Positions 25,605 through 34,698 of a stretch of 62,619 bases of DNA are shown in pieces (the first letter of the stretch is position 1; each line of letters opens with the position of its first letter). Origin of the DNA: Reinekea blandensis MED297. GTDB lineage: Bacteria; Pseudomonadota; Gammaproteobacteria; Pseudomonadales; Natronospirillaceae. A program made the position numbers and the translations under genes. The stretch lies in NCBI RefSeq assembly GCF_000153185.1, contig NZ_CH724153.1, forward strand, positions 34,251 to 96,869. The letters are read 5' to 3'. The notes below the pieces were generated by a model that was not told the origin of the DNA, ran no database searches, and worked only from the letters and a program-made list of their open reading frames with translations.

Positions 25605-26326
25605 GTCAAGATTAAACCTACTTCGAGCCATTGTTGACCGGCGCCCAGGGTGTCACCGGTATAGCCACCAATTTGCCGGTAGCAGAGCCAGAGCCAAACC
25701 GCCGTGAGCAGTGCCGCCGAGAGTAACAGGGTCATCATTGTGATTGGGGGCCACAGGGCAAAGGCAGGCGTCAGAACCAACCCGCTCAGCAGCCAGCGGC
25801 CGAAGGACAGCTGTTGAACCACGGGCTTGGCTTTCGACGCTTCGGTTTTGGCGTAGCGTAACCAGATCATGGCGCTCATTGCGCCCCAGCGGCTGAGTCC
25901 ATGCAGCAACAGAAAGACCAGTACGCCGGCCACTTCGACCAGTTCAATCAGGGCAAGAGCTTTTAATGTCAGTACTGCCCACAAGGCCAGACTGCCATAG
26001 GTGCCAAGCCGTGAGTCGGTCATAATGCTCAGTTTTTTCTCGCGCTCAAACGCACCACCGAAGCCATCAAAGGTATCAGCCCAACCGTCTTCGTGAAACG
26101 CACCGGTCATCAGAAAGCCACAGGCCAGTGTGACTATGACGGCTACAGGTGTTGACCAAAGCATCATGGCCAGCAGGCAGATCACTGCCAGCGCTCCGCC
26201 GACGAGCACACCGATCAACGGAAAGTAAACTGCAGACCGTTTCAGGGCGGTTTCGCTGAAGTTCGGGTGTGCCGGCACCGGTATGCGGGTGAAATAGCCT
26301 ACCGCTAGCAGGAAGTCGTGAATCAT
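25589..26326 (-). CDS. cobS: Adenosylcobinamide-GDP ribazoletransferase
   Basis: 245 residues, multi-pass membrane protein. The diagnostic GAFHEDGWADTFDGFGG and MTDSRLGTYG motifs are present, and the C-terminus has GGYTGDTLGAGQQ. It joins activated alpha-ribazole to adenosylcobinamide-GDP, the last step of cobalamin assembly, at the inner membrane. It overlaps cobT by 4 bases. Confidence 0.95.
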   Translation of the reverse strand: MIHDFLLAVGYFTRIPVPAHPNFSETALKRSAVYFPLIGVLVGGALAVICLLAMMLWSTPVAVIVTLACGFLMTGAFHEDGWADTFDGFGGAFEREKKLSIMTDSRLGTYGSLALWAVLTLKALALIELVEVAGVLVFLLLHGLSRWGAMSAMIWLRYAKTEASKAKPVVQQLSFGRWLLSGLVLTPAFALWPPITMMTLLLSAALLTAVWLWLCYRQIGGYTGDTLGAGQQWLEVGLILTWLAL

Positions 26327-27333
26327 CCGCCGCTGACTCCGGCATCAGCAAAGGTCGCCATCTCATTGAGCATGGCCACCGCATTTTTGACCAGAGGGTA
26401 GGCCAGTGCGGCCCCTGAACCTTCGCCTAGACGCAGGCCTAAATCCAACAACGGTTGGGCGTTCAGCGTGTCGAGTACGTGCCGATGCGCAGGTTCGGCG
26501 GAACGGTGCGCAAACACGCAGGCCTCGACGGTGCCGGGCTGGCGTTTTTCAGCCACCAAGGCGGCAATTGTAGCGATAAAGCCGTCAATTAATACCGGCC
26601 TATGCGTTTCGGCTGAAGCCTGAATCGCGCCGACCATGGCTGCAATTTCAAAGCCGCCGAGTTCCATTAAGCATTGATCGGCTGAGTGGGAAGCGCACCG
26701 TGTCGCTGCTTGACGGACTACGGTGATTTTCCGGTCCAGGGTTGCCGAATCGGCGCCGGTGCCGGGTCCGACGGACTGTTCGGGAGGGAGCTTAGTCAGT
26801 GCGGAAAGCAGCGCCGAGGCACTGGTGGTATTGCCAATACCCATCTCACCGATGATGAGCAGATTATGCCCGGCTTCGAATGCTTCTGTAGCCAGTTGAT
26901 GCCCGGTCGACAGTGCCTGTTCGCATTGTTCGGCCGTCATCGCGGCGCCTTTGGCCAGGTTGGCGGTTCCTGGCGCCACGGCCGCATGCAGCACCTCCGG
27001 CCAGCGCGCGTCGCTGTTCACGATGCCCATGTTGACGATGGTTAGATCGATACCGTTGGTACGGCAAAACACATTCATCGCGGCACCGCCCGTGGCAAAG
27101 TTCGCCAGCATTTGTTCCGTCACCACTTGCGGAAACGGGTTAACCCCTTCCGCGCAGACGCCATGGTCCGCGCCAAAAACAAAGGCCTTGGGTCGGCTTA
27201 CGTCCGGTGTTTCGGTCTGTTGAATCAGTCCGATCTGTTTGGCCAGGGCTTCGAGCTGCCCAAGCGCACCGGGTGGTTTGGTTTTCTGGTCGATGTTCTG
27301 TTGTAAGCGGGTGGCTAAATCTGACGGGGTCAT
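26323..27333 (-). CDS. cobT: Nicotinate-nucleotide-dimethylbenzimidazole phosphoribosyltransferase
   Basis: 336 residues. Characteristic segments KTKPPGALGQLE, FGADHGVCAEGVNPFPQ, GEMGIGNTTSASAL and the C-terminal GEGSGAALAYPLV are all present. It makes alpha-ribazole phosphate from 5,6-dimethylbenzimidazole. The start at 27333 has AAAGGA at the right distance; a longer frame to 27372 would overlap cobU more deeply. It overlaps cobU and cobS by 4 bases each. Confidence 0.95.
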   Translation of the reverse strand: MTPSDLATRLQQNIDQKTKPPGALGQLEALAKQIGLIQQTETPDVSRPKAFVFGADHGVCAEGVNPFPQVVTEQMLANFATGGAAMNVFCRTNGIDLTIVNMGIVNSDARWPEVLHAAVAPGTANLAKGAAMTAEQCEQALSTGHQLATEAFEAGHNLLIIGEMGIGNTTSASALLSALTKLPPEQSVGPGTGADSATLDRKITVVRQAATRCASHSADQCLMELGGFEIAAMVGAIQASAETHRPVLIDGFIATIAALVAEKRQPGTVEACVFAHRSAEPAHRHVLDTLNAQPLLDLGLRLGEGSGAALAYPLVKNAVAMLNEMATFADAGVSGG

Positions 27334-27863
27334 TGAATGTCCTTTGTTCGTATGTCTGTGCCTTTGAGCCACTGAGGCAAGCCGACGATACTCATCACGA
27401 CGTGGCTGGCTTTCCGGGCGACGGACTGGTTCAGTAAACCAAGTTCATCTATATAACGGCGGGTCAGGGCATCCGCGCCGATGATACCGAGGCTGGACTC
27501 ATTGGAGACCAGCACCGTGGCGGCACTGCGCTGGTCCAAAGCCTGTAAAAATTGCAGTATCGCCTCCTCCATTTGCTCAGGGGTTTCGATCAGCAGATTG
27601 GTCAGCCAGACACCCAGACAGTCGACCAGAACCGGTTGCGAACAACGAATGAGTGCATCGGCGAGATGAAGCGGGGTTTCGATGGTTTGCCAGCGCTCAT
27701 CGCGGTCGGCGATGTGCCGGTCAATGCGTGCGCTCATCTCGCTGTCGGTACGGCGAGCCGTGGCGATCAGGGTAGGCGTGGGAGTGAGATGGGTCAGGCA
27801 ATCGGCGGCCAATCGGCTCTTTCCCGACTTGACGCCACCGGTGACCAGAATCAGTTCAGGCAT
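27330..27863 (-). CDS. cobU: Adenosylcobinamide kinase / guanylyltransferase
   Basis: 177 residues: a Walker A loop GGVKSGKSR near the N-terminus, IATARRTDSEM, VDCLGVWLTNLL and SNESSLGIIG, all typical of CobU/CobP. It phosphorylates adenosylcobinamide and transfers GMP to it. The ATG at 27863 gives the normal length; an in-frame TTG at 27914 would add 17 unlikely residues. First gene of the leftward cob operon. No cobalamin riboswitch is evident upstream. Confidence 0.92.
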   Translation of the reverse strand: MPELILVTGGVKSGKSRLAADCLTHLTPTPTLIATARRTDSEMSARIDRHIADRDERWQTIETPLHLADALIRCSQPVLVDCLGVWLTNLLIETPEQMEEAILQFLQALDQRSAATVLVSNESSLGIIGADALTRRYIDELGLLNQSVARKASHVVMSIVGLPQWLKGTDIRTKDIQ

Positions 27864-27987
27864 AGGCAGTCTGTAAAAAGCGAACACAGTAAGGTCATTT
27901 GCTTGCCGACGCAACGCATGTGGTCACACCTCAAAACTCATTTGCAATCTCGACTATACTGAGGTCGATTCACGACGGGAACCCAAC

Positions 27988-28191
27988 ATGAAAAAAGCCA
28001 GCTATCAAAGCGTCAATGACGTGCGCTTAATTGACGCCGGCCTCAGAGCCAAACGGTTGCGGGCACAACTGGCTGTGACCTATGCCGCATCCACTCAGAT
28101 TATCGAGGCCATGCGAAAACTTCGTGAGGGGATTCCGCTGCCCGATCGGCACTCAACCGCGCAAATAACCTGTCGGGATGTTGACGACTGA
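27988..28191 (+). CDS. Hypothetical 67-residue protein
   Basis: Basic, mostly helical small protein (VNDVRLIDAGLRAKRLRAQLAVTYAASTQIIEAMRKLREG), no TM helix and no Cys motif. It is divergent from cobU, with TATACT about 35 bases upstream as a possible -10. No family recognised. Confidence 0.5.
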   Translation: MKKASYQSVNDVRLIDAGLRAKRLRAQLAVTYAASTQIIEAMRKLREGIPLPDRHSTAQITCRDVDD

Positions 28192-28239
28192 AACACCGTT
28201 CCGTATCTTGCCGGCTTTCGAAGGAGTAAGGAAAGCATT

Positions 28240-28776
28240 TTGAAACGGATTATCGAGGTCGTACCTTATGACCCCGCCTGGAAGGCGGATTTCCAAATCG
28301 AAAAACGATTGCTGCAACACTTTTTATCCGGGCTCGACTGTCAGATTCACCACATCGGCAGCACCTCAATACCGGGCCTGGCGGCGAAACCCATCATCGA
28401 CATGCTGTTGGAATGCTCGTCCCTATCGGAACTGGATCGATTCAACGATCAGCTGGCGTCAATCGGCTACACCGCAAAAGGTGAGTATGGCATCGCCGGT
28501 CGACGATACTTCAAGAAGGGCGGGGTTCAGCACAGTCATCATCTGCATGCCTACTTGTATGATGATCCGAATGTCGATCGTCATCTGGCGTTTCGCGATT
28601 ATCTCAGATCGAACCCGGACAAGGCGATGGCGTATCAGGCCATTAAAATGGAAGGTGTACGCCAGTGCGACAACGATGTTCAACACTATATGGCGCACAA
28701 AAACGAGTTCATTCAGATGCATGAGCGCATCGCGCTCAGCGTCTGGCAACGACAACCGGACATGGCGATCGATTAA
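28240..28776 (+). CDS. GrpB/UPF0157 family nucleotidyltransferase-fold protein
   Basis: 178 residues. The family hallmark IHHIGSTSIPGLAAKPIIDMLL (about 36-57) is present, with VVPYDPAWKADF at the N-terminus and HHLHAYL further on. GrpB proteins adopt a nucleotidyltransferase-like fold and their function is uncertain. The start is TTG, chosen because AAGGAG and AAGGAAA lie just upstream and no ATG fits the conserved N-terminus. Confidence 0.87.
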   Translation: MKRIIEVVPYDPAWKADFQIEKRLLQHFLSGLDCQIHHIGSTSIPGLAAKPIIDMLLECSSLSELDRFNDQLASIGYTAKGEYGIAGRRYFKKGGVQHSHHLHAYLYDDPNVDRHLAFRDYLRSNPDKAMAYQAIKMEGVRQCDNDVQHYMAHKNEFIQMHERIALSVWQRQPDMAID

Positions 28777-29199
28777 TCGTCAGGTTATCGTCTTTCCCCA
28801 GCGTTGGCAGGTTGTCAGGCTTTGGTGGCCACACTCATGTCATCTTTTGAGTATTTAGCCGTTTTCGGTCGAAGTTGATGATGTTCCGTGTTGATTTTTC
28901 TAACAGATCTCACCCCCATTGAACTGTTTTTTTGAAAGCCTCGTAATTCTTGAACTTTTTTGGAGTTAAGAAATTCTTTTGTCAGATATTTCAACGGTTT
29001 CGGATGGCTGAACTTTTAACCTGGATTATCCTATAGAGCGACTATTTTCGGGAAAGAGACAGTGAACACTGTCTTCACAGACGAGCGAACTGACGTGCAA
29101 TTAAGCGTTAATCTGTTATTGCGCGATGAGTCGACCAAGGGAAACTGAGCAATAGAACTGTGGTCAGATTTTTTTAAATCCAACCATTTTCATTAACTT
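28777..29199. other. AT-rich intergenic region
   Basis: No gene seen. It contains a short hairpin AGACAGTG-AA-CACTGTCT (29057-29074) and several T-runs (for example near 28928 and 28958). It presumably holds the promoter of the solute-binding protein gene, but no clear -35/-10 pair stands out. Confidence 0.4.
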
Positions 29200-29226
29200 A
29201 TGAGAGATCAGGTTGTACTTAGGTCA

Positions 29227-29994
29227 ATGAGGTTGAGGCAAATGAGGGCAGTTTTGTCTGGCTTGATCATGTTCGGGGTGTTGGTAAGTTCTGCAGTGAA
29301 GGCTGAAACCTATACCTTTGTTTCTACACATTTTCCCCAGTTGGCTGATGTGGATGAAAACGGCGAGCTTCATGGATTGGCCATTGAGTTAGCAAACGAG
29401 TTGTTTCAGAACATTGGCCACGAGGTGAACATTGAACTGTACCCCCGAAGGCGCGCGTTGCAAATGGTACTCGATGGCAGCGCTGTTGGATTGATTGGAC
29501 CCAGTAAAACGGTTGAGCGAGAACAGATTTTTCGCTTTGGCGCTTATCCGATTTTTAACAACTCTCAAATTTTTTATGTCAGAACGGACGACCCATTTGA
29601 GTGGAATGGTGATTACGCAACGCTTAAAGGCAGAACGGTTGCGATCGTATTAGGTTGGGGAGTACCAAAAGAGTTTGAAGCCATCGCTCCGTCGTTATCC
29701 ATCGAGCAGGTTGAGACGACCAAACAACAGTTTTTGATGCTGACCACTGCACGAGTCGATATTTTATTGACCAGTAATCACGATGCAGCTGCGTTGTTTA
29801 ACGAGTTGAATATCAGTCGCAAAGTCCGTCGACTGCAGCCTTCAGCTGTCAACACGCCCGGTTACTTTGTCTTTGCGAAAGACCGCCCCGAGCTTGAACC
29901 CTTAATTGATAAAATTGATGAAGAGTTAAAGAACATGATCGACATTGGTCGTGTTGATGAGCTACAAAAGAAGTACGGGTTTAGCGACAAGTAA
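29227..29994 (+). CDS. Periplasmic solute-binding protein, family 3-like
   Basis: 255 residues. A signal peptide ending VKAE precedes a type II periplasmic binding fold of the amino-acid family: FPQLADVDENGELHGLAIELANELF, RRALQMVLDGSAVGLIGP, and a C-terminal DELQKKYGF. No ABC permease lies near it, so it may be a stand-alone binder. Such orphan proteins often serve chemoreceptors or act as sensors. In-frame ATGs at 29200, 29227 and 29242 are all possible; 29227 has AGG just upstream. Confidence 0.8.
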   Translation: MRLRQMRAVLSGLIMFGVLVSSAVKAETYTFVSTHFPQLADVDENGELHGLAIELANELFQNIGHEVNIELYPRRRALQMVLDGSAVGLIGPSKTVEREQIFRFGAYPIFNNSQIFYVRTDDPFEWNGDYATLKGRTVAIVLGWGVPKEFEAIAPSLSIEQVETTKQQFLMLTTARVDILLTSNHDAAALFNELNISRKVRRLQPSAVNTPGYFVFAKDRPELEPLIDKIDEELKNMIDIGRVDELQKKYGFSDK

Positions 29995-30218
29995 GGGTTT
30001 GGTGAGCGATAATAAGTTTACTTCTTCAGCTTTAGCGTCTAATTCGTTACAAGGTTTTCGAGCGATCTTGTTTTTGCCTCATATAAAGGTCTTCGTGCAC
30101 GTCAATGCAGCCTGCTCGAAGATTCCTATGCTTATGTTTCGCGTTATTGCTTTTTTGGGCGAGTAGTTTAAGCGCCGAACGGTATCAGCATAGCTGACAC
30201 CGTAATCTGGATCGGAGA

Positions 30219-30812
30219 TCAGACAGCCATCATCGGGGCTATCGATAACACCAACAACGACGCCATGGTGACATTAAACAGGCGCTGTTTTCGAGCATCA
30301 TGTAACAGACGACGCAGTGACTCACCAGCCACCAACCAACAGCCAACACAACACAGACCAATAGGCAGAAATGTCAATGCAATGGTCAGAATCTGTGGCG
30401 TCAGGCTGATCTCTGCCACGGTGAAGCTGGCCACCGCACTGAGAACCATCACCCAGGCCTTCGGATTCACCCACTGGAACGCAGCGGCCTGTACATAGGT
30501 CATCGGTGGGTTGTTGGTTTGTGGACCCTGACGGACTTGAGTCGTCGCGATTTTCCAGGCCAGAAACAGCAGGTAACTGATTCCGGCGACTTTTAAGATG
30601 GTGAACAGAATCGGCCATTGCTGGAACAGCTGATCCAGGCCAAAGCCAACGGCGAGAATCATGATGGGGACACCGGTACAGATGCCGAGCAGGTGCGGCA
30701 GTGAACGCCGCACCCCGTGGTTCAGACCAGAGGCCAAGATCATCAGATTGTTCGGACCGGGTGTACCGGTGGATGCAATGGCGAACAGAATGAGAGACAG
30801 GTTCAGGCTCAT
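30219..30812 (-). CDS. LysE/RhtB family amino-acid exporter
   Basis: 197 residues with six helices. The N-terminal GTPGPNNLMILASGLNHG motif is the family signature, and FQWVNPKAWVM is also typical. It exports amino acids or analogues across the inner membrane. The start overlaps the preceding DUF1127 gene by a few bases, so they form an operon divergent from the MocR regulator, which probably controls them. Confidence 0.9.
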   Translation of the reverse strand: MSLNLSLILFAIASTGTPGPNNLMILASGLNHGVRRSLPHLLGICTGVPIMILAVGFGLDQLFQQWPILFTILKVAGISYLLFLAWKIATTQVRQGPQTNNPPMTYVQAAAFQWVNPKAWVMVLSAVASFTVAEISLTPQILTIALTFLPIGLCCVGCWLVAGESLRRLLHDARKQRLFNVTMASLLVLSIAPMMAV

Positions 30813-30814
30813 GG

Positions 30815-31015
30815 TCAGCACCAGTCCGTTGTTTTCAGTTGTTTTTCCGGTGCGGCGTAGTGGCCGATGTCACGTTGCAACTCAGGACTCAGGTCTTGCA
30901 GCGTGCGATGTTGGCGACGTGCCTGCGCGTTCCGGGCCATGCGAATCAGCCAGTTCGGTGCCGAGATGCGCACTGAAACGGTGAGGGTATTGGATGAAGC
31001 GGTTAATGTGGTCAT
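30815..31015 (-). CDS. DUF1127 family small protein
   Basis: 66 residues. The C-terminal half carries the DUF1127 (YjiS-like) motif RRQHRTLQDLSPELQRDIGH. The frame extends upstream to 31192, but AAAGGA sits directly before this ATG. DUF1127 proteins are short arginine-rich proteins, some RNA-binding and active in phosphate or metabolic control. Coupled with the LysE gene, and divergent from MocR. Confidence 0.82.
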   Translation of the reverse strand: MTTLTASSNTLTVSVRISAPNWLIRMARNAQARRQHRTLQDLSPELQRDIGHYAAPEKQLKTTDWC

Positions 31016-31106
31016 GTCCTTTCCTCGCATGGGTTGTTGACGGAGAACACAGCGTACCGGTAAGGTGTGTTCCGGTACAGATTCAACAAACCTGAGTTTA
31101 AATAGA

Positions 31107-31161
31107 TACAGATTGATCTGTACCGGTCTTCTGGCCCCATTATTTCCAATAACTGTACTGG
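31107..31161. promoter_or_regulatory. Repeat cluster, probable MocR regulator operators
   Basis: TACAGATTGATCTGTA (31107-31122) is a perfect palindrome. CTGTACCGG (31118-31126) and CTGTACTGG (31153-31161) are direct repeats 35 bp apart, and an inverted copy CCGGTACAG lies at 31072-31080. Direct repeats are the usual binding pattern of MocR/GntR-aminotransferase regulators, and these lie between the regulator and its divergent targets. Confidence 0.55.
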
Positions 31162-31168
31162 TGTGACT

Positions 31169-32596
31169 ATGGAAACGTTGCTTTATGCCCAACTGGCCGA
31201 CACGCTGATCGCACAGATCCGTGGCGGTGTTTATAAGGTCGGCGACCGCTTGCCATCGGTCCGCTCGCTGTCAAAACGGGAGCAAGTCAGTATCGCGACC
31301 GTTAACTCGGCGTACGCCATTCTGGAGGAACGGGGTTGGGTCGAAGCTCGTCCTAAATCGGGCTATTTTGTGCAGCGGGCCCAGTCGGTTCAGATCGGCA
31401 AACCGCGAACCGGCGAAGTCACGTCGAAACCGCGTGCGGTTTCCACTAAAGAACTCGCATTGGAAGTGCAGCGCGAGGCGTCCATCACCCGCTCACGTAA
31501 CTTCAGTTGCGCCATTCCGGATCTGCAACTGTCCATCGCTGCCGTGATTCAGAAAACCCTGACGCGACTGTCCCGGCAGGGAACGGCACTGGGGCAGGGT
31601 TACGACAGCACCGAGGGGCTGTTTGAACTGCGCCAGCAGGTGGCAAGACGCGGCATTGATGGCGGTGTGCATGTATCGCCGGATGCCATCATCACGACCT
31701 TGGGAGCGCAGAACGCCATCTCCCTGGCGTTGCGTGCTGTAACCAAACCAGGGGACATCATTGCTGTGGAGTCACCCTGTTACTTTGGCTTGCTGCAGAT
31801 GATTGAAGCGATGGGTTTGAAAGCCATTGAGATCCCGGCCGATGCCGAAACCGGGATGAGTGTCGATGCGTTAAAACTGGCTGTGCAGCAATGGCCGATT
31901 AAAGCCATTTTGTGCATCTCAACCTTTTCCAATCCGCTGGGCTGTACCATCCCTGATAATCATAAACAGGCTATCGTTAATCTCGCTGTCCGTCATGATC
32001 TGTGCATCATCGAAGACGACATCTACGGCGAGTTGCAGTTTGACGGCCCACGACCTAAAACAATTAAAGCCTTTGACCCCGATGGCCGGGTGTTGTGGTG
32101 TTCATCGGTGTCAAAAACCATGGACCCTCAACTGCGAGTCGGGTGGATTGCGCCGGGCCGTTACTATGACGAGGTGTTGCGACAGAAATACACCAACTAT
32201 CTCGCAGCGCCAAGTTTACCGCAGGCGGTCACTGCCGAGGTTATGTCGAAAGGGCTCTACGATCGTCATCTTCGACAGGCGCGGCTGGCGTACAAACAAC
32301 GCAGTGAACAGATGCTGGATCTTGCCGAACGATATTTCCCGCAGGAAACGTTGGCCAGTCGCCCCAAAGGCGGCTTAGTCACCTGGTTTGAAATGCCTCG
32401 CCGGCTGGACATGACCGAGTTGTATCACCAGTGCCGTGATCTGGACATTCGTATCGCACCGGGCGAGCTGTTTTCAGTGTCCGGCCTGTATCGAAACTAC
32501 TTTCGTTTGAACTACGCCAATGAATGGACGCCTGCACGCGAGCAGGCCGTTCAATCCATTGGCGATACGTTGAAGTCCATGTTGGTGTCGCGTTAG
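31169..32596 (+). CDS. MocR-type regulator (GntR DNA-binding domain plus PLP aminotransferase fold)
   Basis: 475 residues. An N-terminal GntR winged helix (YKVGDRLPSVRSLSKREQVSIATVNSAY, about 23-50) is joined to a fold-type I aminotransferase domain with GYDSTEGLFELR, TLGAQNAISLAL, the STFSNPLGCTIP substrate loop and SSVSKTMDPQLRVGW, whose Lys should bind pyridoxal phosphate. It is divergent from the DUF1127-LysE pair, which it likely controls in response to an amino compound. I used the ATG at 31169; a GTG two codons earlier is in frame. Confidence 0.9.
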   Translation: METLLYAQLADTLIAQIRGGVYKVGDRLPSVRSLSKREQVSIATVNSAYAILEERGWVEARPKSGYFVQRAQSVQIGKPRTGEVTSKPRAVSTKELALEVQREASITRSRNFSCAIPDLQLSIAAVIQKTLTRLSRQGTALGQGYDSTEGLFELRQQVARRGIDGGVHVSPDAIITTLGAQNAISLALRAVTKPGDIIAVESPCYFGLLQMIEAMGLKAIEIPADAETGMSVDALKLAVQQWPIKAILCISTFSNPLGCTIPDNHKQAIVNLAVRHDLCIIEDDIYGELQFDGPRPKTIKAFDPDGRVLWCSSVSKTMDPQLRVGWIAPGRYYDEVLRQKYTNYLAAPSLPQAVTAEVMSKGLYDRHLRQARLAYKQRSEQMLDLAERYFPQETLASRPKGGLVTWFEMPRRLDMTELYHQCRDLDIRIAPGELFSVSGLYRNYFRLNYANEWTPAREQAVQSIGDTLKSMLVSR

Positions 32597-32808
32597 TTCT
32601 GCCTGGAAGTAAATGACTCGAGAATTTCGTGCCATTGCGCGGGTGACTCCGGGGCAATTGAAGGCAGTGTTGACCTCGGCCAACTGATCCGGAAAAACTT
32701 TGCGACGCACGATCAGAACTCGTGATACGTTGATGTCAAAAGTGTCCTGTCGCAATCCGGTCGCTCAGACCGACACTGGCGTCAGGAACCCGTTAAGAGG
32801 TCCGCCGA

Positions 32809-33522
32809 ATGACATCGACGATCCAACTGCATGAACCGGGTCAGCGCCACCTGTTGCGGCTTGCCTCGGTAGCCGCGTTTATTACCGTCGGCTTAACCTT
32901 GGTTCAAATTGTTGTCGGTATTATTTGGCCGCCACCCAGTTTTGCACCGACGGCTGCAGCCGCAGAGTCGCTGTTGCATTCTGCCATGCTTCATCCGGTG
33001 CTGACATTTCTGACGCTCGACGGCCTGATGGTGCTCGACTACCTGTTGATTCTGATTGTCTACGCGGGTCTGTTCTCAGTTTTAAAAGCAGTGAATCCGG
33101 CGATGATGAGCGTCGGTGTTTTGATCGCAGCGGTTGCGATCACACTGTACCTTTCAGTGAACCCGTCACTGTCATTCCTGATGTTGGTTCGGCAGGTTTC
33201 CGATCCGAATCAGTTAGATCCAAGCCTGATCGTTGCGGCTCAGTCTGCGCTGGTTGATTTTCAGGGCACCGGTTTTCTGGTGCATTACGTACTAATGGGC
33301 ATTGCCGGCATGATCGTGTCGTGGGTGATGCTGCATGGTCGTCAGTTTTCCCAAGCGACGGCCATTGCTGGAATCATTCAGGGCGCGCTGATGTTGGTGC
33401 CGGTGTCCTTTGGCATCATCGGGCTGACCCTGGCGTTGCTGTCACTCATTCCGTTTATCATTTGGTTTGTTCTGATCGGATGGCGGCTGCACAGTGCTTT
33501 GCGAACCAAAAACAATGAGTAA
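32809..33522 (+). CDS. Hypothetical six-helix membrane protein (DUF4386-like)
   Basis: 237 residues with about six TM helices (VAAFITVGLTLVQIVVGIIW; LDYLLILIVYAGLFSVL; VGVLIAAVAITLYLSV; YVLMGIAGMIVSWVML; AIAGIIQGALMLVPV; LALLSLIPFIIWFVLIGW). The general plan resembles DUF4386 proteins, but no diagnostic residue is known to me. Convergent with the M24 gene, 6 bases apart. Confidence 0.7.
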   Translation: MTSTIQLHEPGQRHLLRLASVAAFITVGLTLVQIVVGIIWPPPSFAPTAAAAESLLHSAMLHPVLTFLTLDGLMVLDYLLILIVYAGLFSVLKAVNPAMMSVGVLIAAVAITLYLSVNPSLSFLMLVRQVSDPNQLDPSLIVAAQSALVDFQGTGFLVHYVLMGIAGMIVSWVMLHGRQFSQATAIAGIIQGALMLVPVSFGIIGLTLALLSLIPFIIWFVLIGWRLHSALRTKNNE

Positions 33523-33528
33523 CACGCG

Positions 33529-34698
33529 TTACAGTATGGCCTCTTCCAGCGGATAGGTGGAGAGCAGTTCCGGTCCGTTTTCCGTCATCAGAATCTGCTG
33601 CTCCAGCTTCACACCTTCACGTCCGCCGACTTCTCCGGCAAAGCTTTCCACGCAGAGCACCATACCGGCTTCGATCTGCCCCTCAATGCCGCCGTCGTCC
33701 CAAAGGTGCGGTGCCACAATGAGCGGGTATTCGTTACACAGGCCAATGCCGTGCGCGATTGCGGAGTTGGTGCGTTCGGCAAACCGTTCCGGCAGTGACC
33801 AGCTTTTTTCCGCAACTTCCTGAAAACTGATACCGGGCCGGAACAGTTCGATGTTGCGGGCCACCTGTTCATACGCGGCCGAATAGAGCGCGCGTTGTTC
33901 GGAGGTGGGCTGACGATCACCGGTGACCCACGAGCGTGATATGTCCGCCGAATAGCCGTGCGCGCCAATCAGGTCGGTATCGAAAGAGACCAGATCGCCG
34001 TTTCCAATTTCCCGATCTGAGCATTCCTGATACCAGGGATTGGTGTTAGGGCCGGAAGTCAGCAACCGGGTTTCAATCCATTCCCCGCCATGTTCAATGT
34101 TAGCCTGATGCAGGTACGACCAGAGCTTTTGTTCGGTGATGCCGGGTTGCAGGTTCTGGTGCATCAGCGTCATGCCTTTTTCGCAGTTGCTAATGGCTGC
34201 GCGCATGGCGATCATTTCCTGCGGGGTTTTAATCATGCGTGCGCGGTTGATTACCTGCTGTCCGTCACTGACCTGAACGCCCCGTTGGTTCAACGCTGCC
34301 ACGCCGATCGGGTCGAGCCGGTCAACGGCCAGCCGCTTACCTGGCAACAGGTCGGCAATTTCGTTGGCCCATTGGTTTGCCTTTTCGTCAACGCGGTTAC
34401 CGACAATGAAGTGATACCAGGCCACCGCATTGCGGATGTCACCAATGGCTGGCTTGTTCGTCAGCAGGTGTTCGCATCCGGCAAATTCAAACATAACGGC
34501 TTTGCCCTCGGCAGGAACCAGCGCATAACGACAGGGGTTGTGCAGTCCGTACACCTGCATATTGCTTGAGCCGGTGGCGTAGCGGATGTTGGTTGGGTCG
34601 TACAGCAGGATTGCCTCAACATCCTGTTGCTGCATTTGCTCTTGCAGCCGGTTCAGTCGTTCCAAATCCAGTTTGTGTGGGTTCAACGCTGTGCTCAT
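33529..34698 (-). CDS. DddP-like M24 family metallohydrolase
   Basis: 389 residues: an N-terminal creatinase/prolidase-like domain (about 1-150) and a pita-bread domain. The segment GGEWIETRLLTSG..NPWYQE and FDTDLIG..ADISRSW is strikingly like DMSP lyase DddP, not ordinary aminopeptidases. Metal ligands Asp240, Asp242, Asp252, His316, Glu351 and Glu366 line up at a constant offset of 55 with those I recall from Ruegeria DddP (295, 297, 307, 371, 406, 421). But the position of catalytic Asp377 is Asn322 (GIGLCNEYP). So a metal-dependent hydrolase or lyase on another small substrate is likely. Last gene of a four-gene operon; overlaps the oxygenase by 4 bases. Confidence 0.82.
   Translation of the reverse strand: MSTALNPHKLDLERLNRLQEQMQQQDVEAILLYDPTNIRYATGSSNMQVYGLHNPCRYALVPAEGKAVMFEFAGCEHLLTNKPAIGDIRNAVAWYHFIVGNRVDEKANQWANEIADLLPGKRLAVDRLDPIGVAALNQRGVQVSDGQQVINRARMIKTPQEMIAMRAAISNCEKGMTLMHQNLQPGITEQKLWSYLHQANIEHGGEWIETRLLTSGPNTNPWYQECSDREIGNGDLVSFDTDLIGAHGYSADISRSWVTGDRQPTSEQRALYSAAYEQVARNIELFRPGISFQEVAEKSWSLPERFAERTNSAIAHGIGLCNEYPLIVAPHLWDDGGIEGQIEAGMVLCVESFAGEVGGREGVKLEQQILMTENGPELLSTYPLEEAIL

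Noticed and set aside
27864-27987. Cobalamin riboswitch before the cob operon
   Set aside because: I looked for the B12-box type conserved core upstream of cobU and saw nothing similar in the short intergenic region.
32597-32808. Leftward 93-residue frame in the gap after the MocR gene
   Set aside because: It overlaps the MocR 3' end in antisense, and the intergenic part has no start signal or known motif; possibly decayed sequence at most.
33529-34698. Calling the M24 gene dddP (DMSP lyase) or Xaa-Pro aminopeptidase
   Set aside because: The metal site and signature match DddP, but the catalytic Asp is Asn, so neither name is safe.
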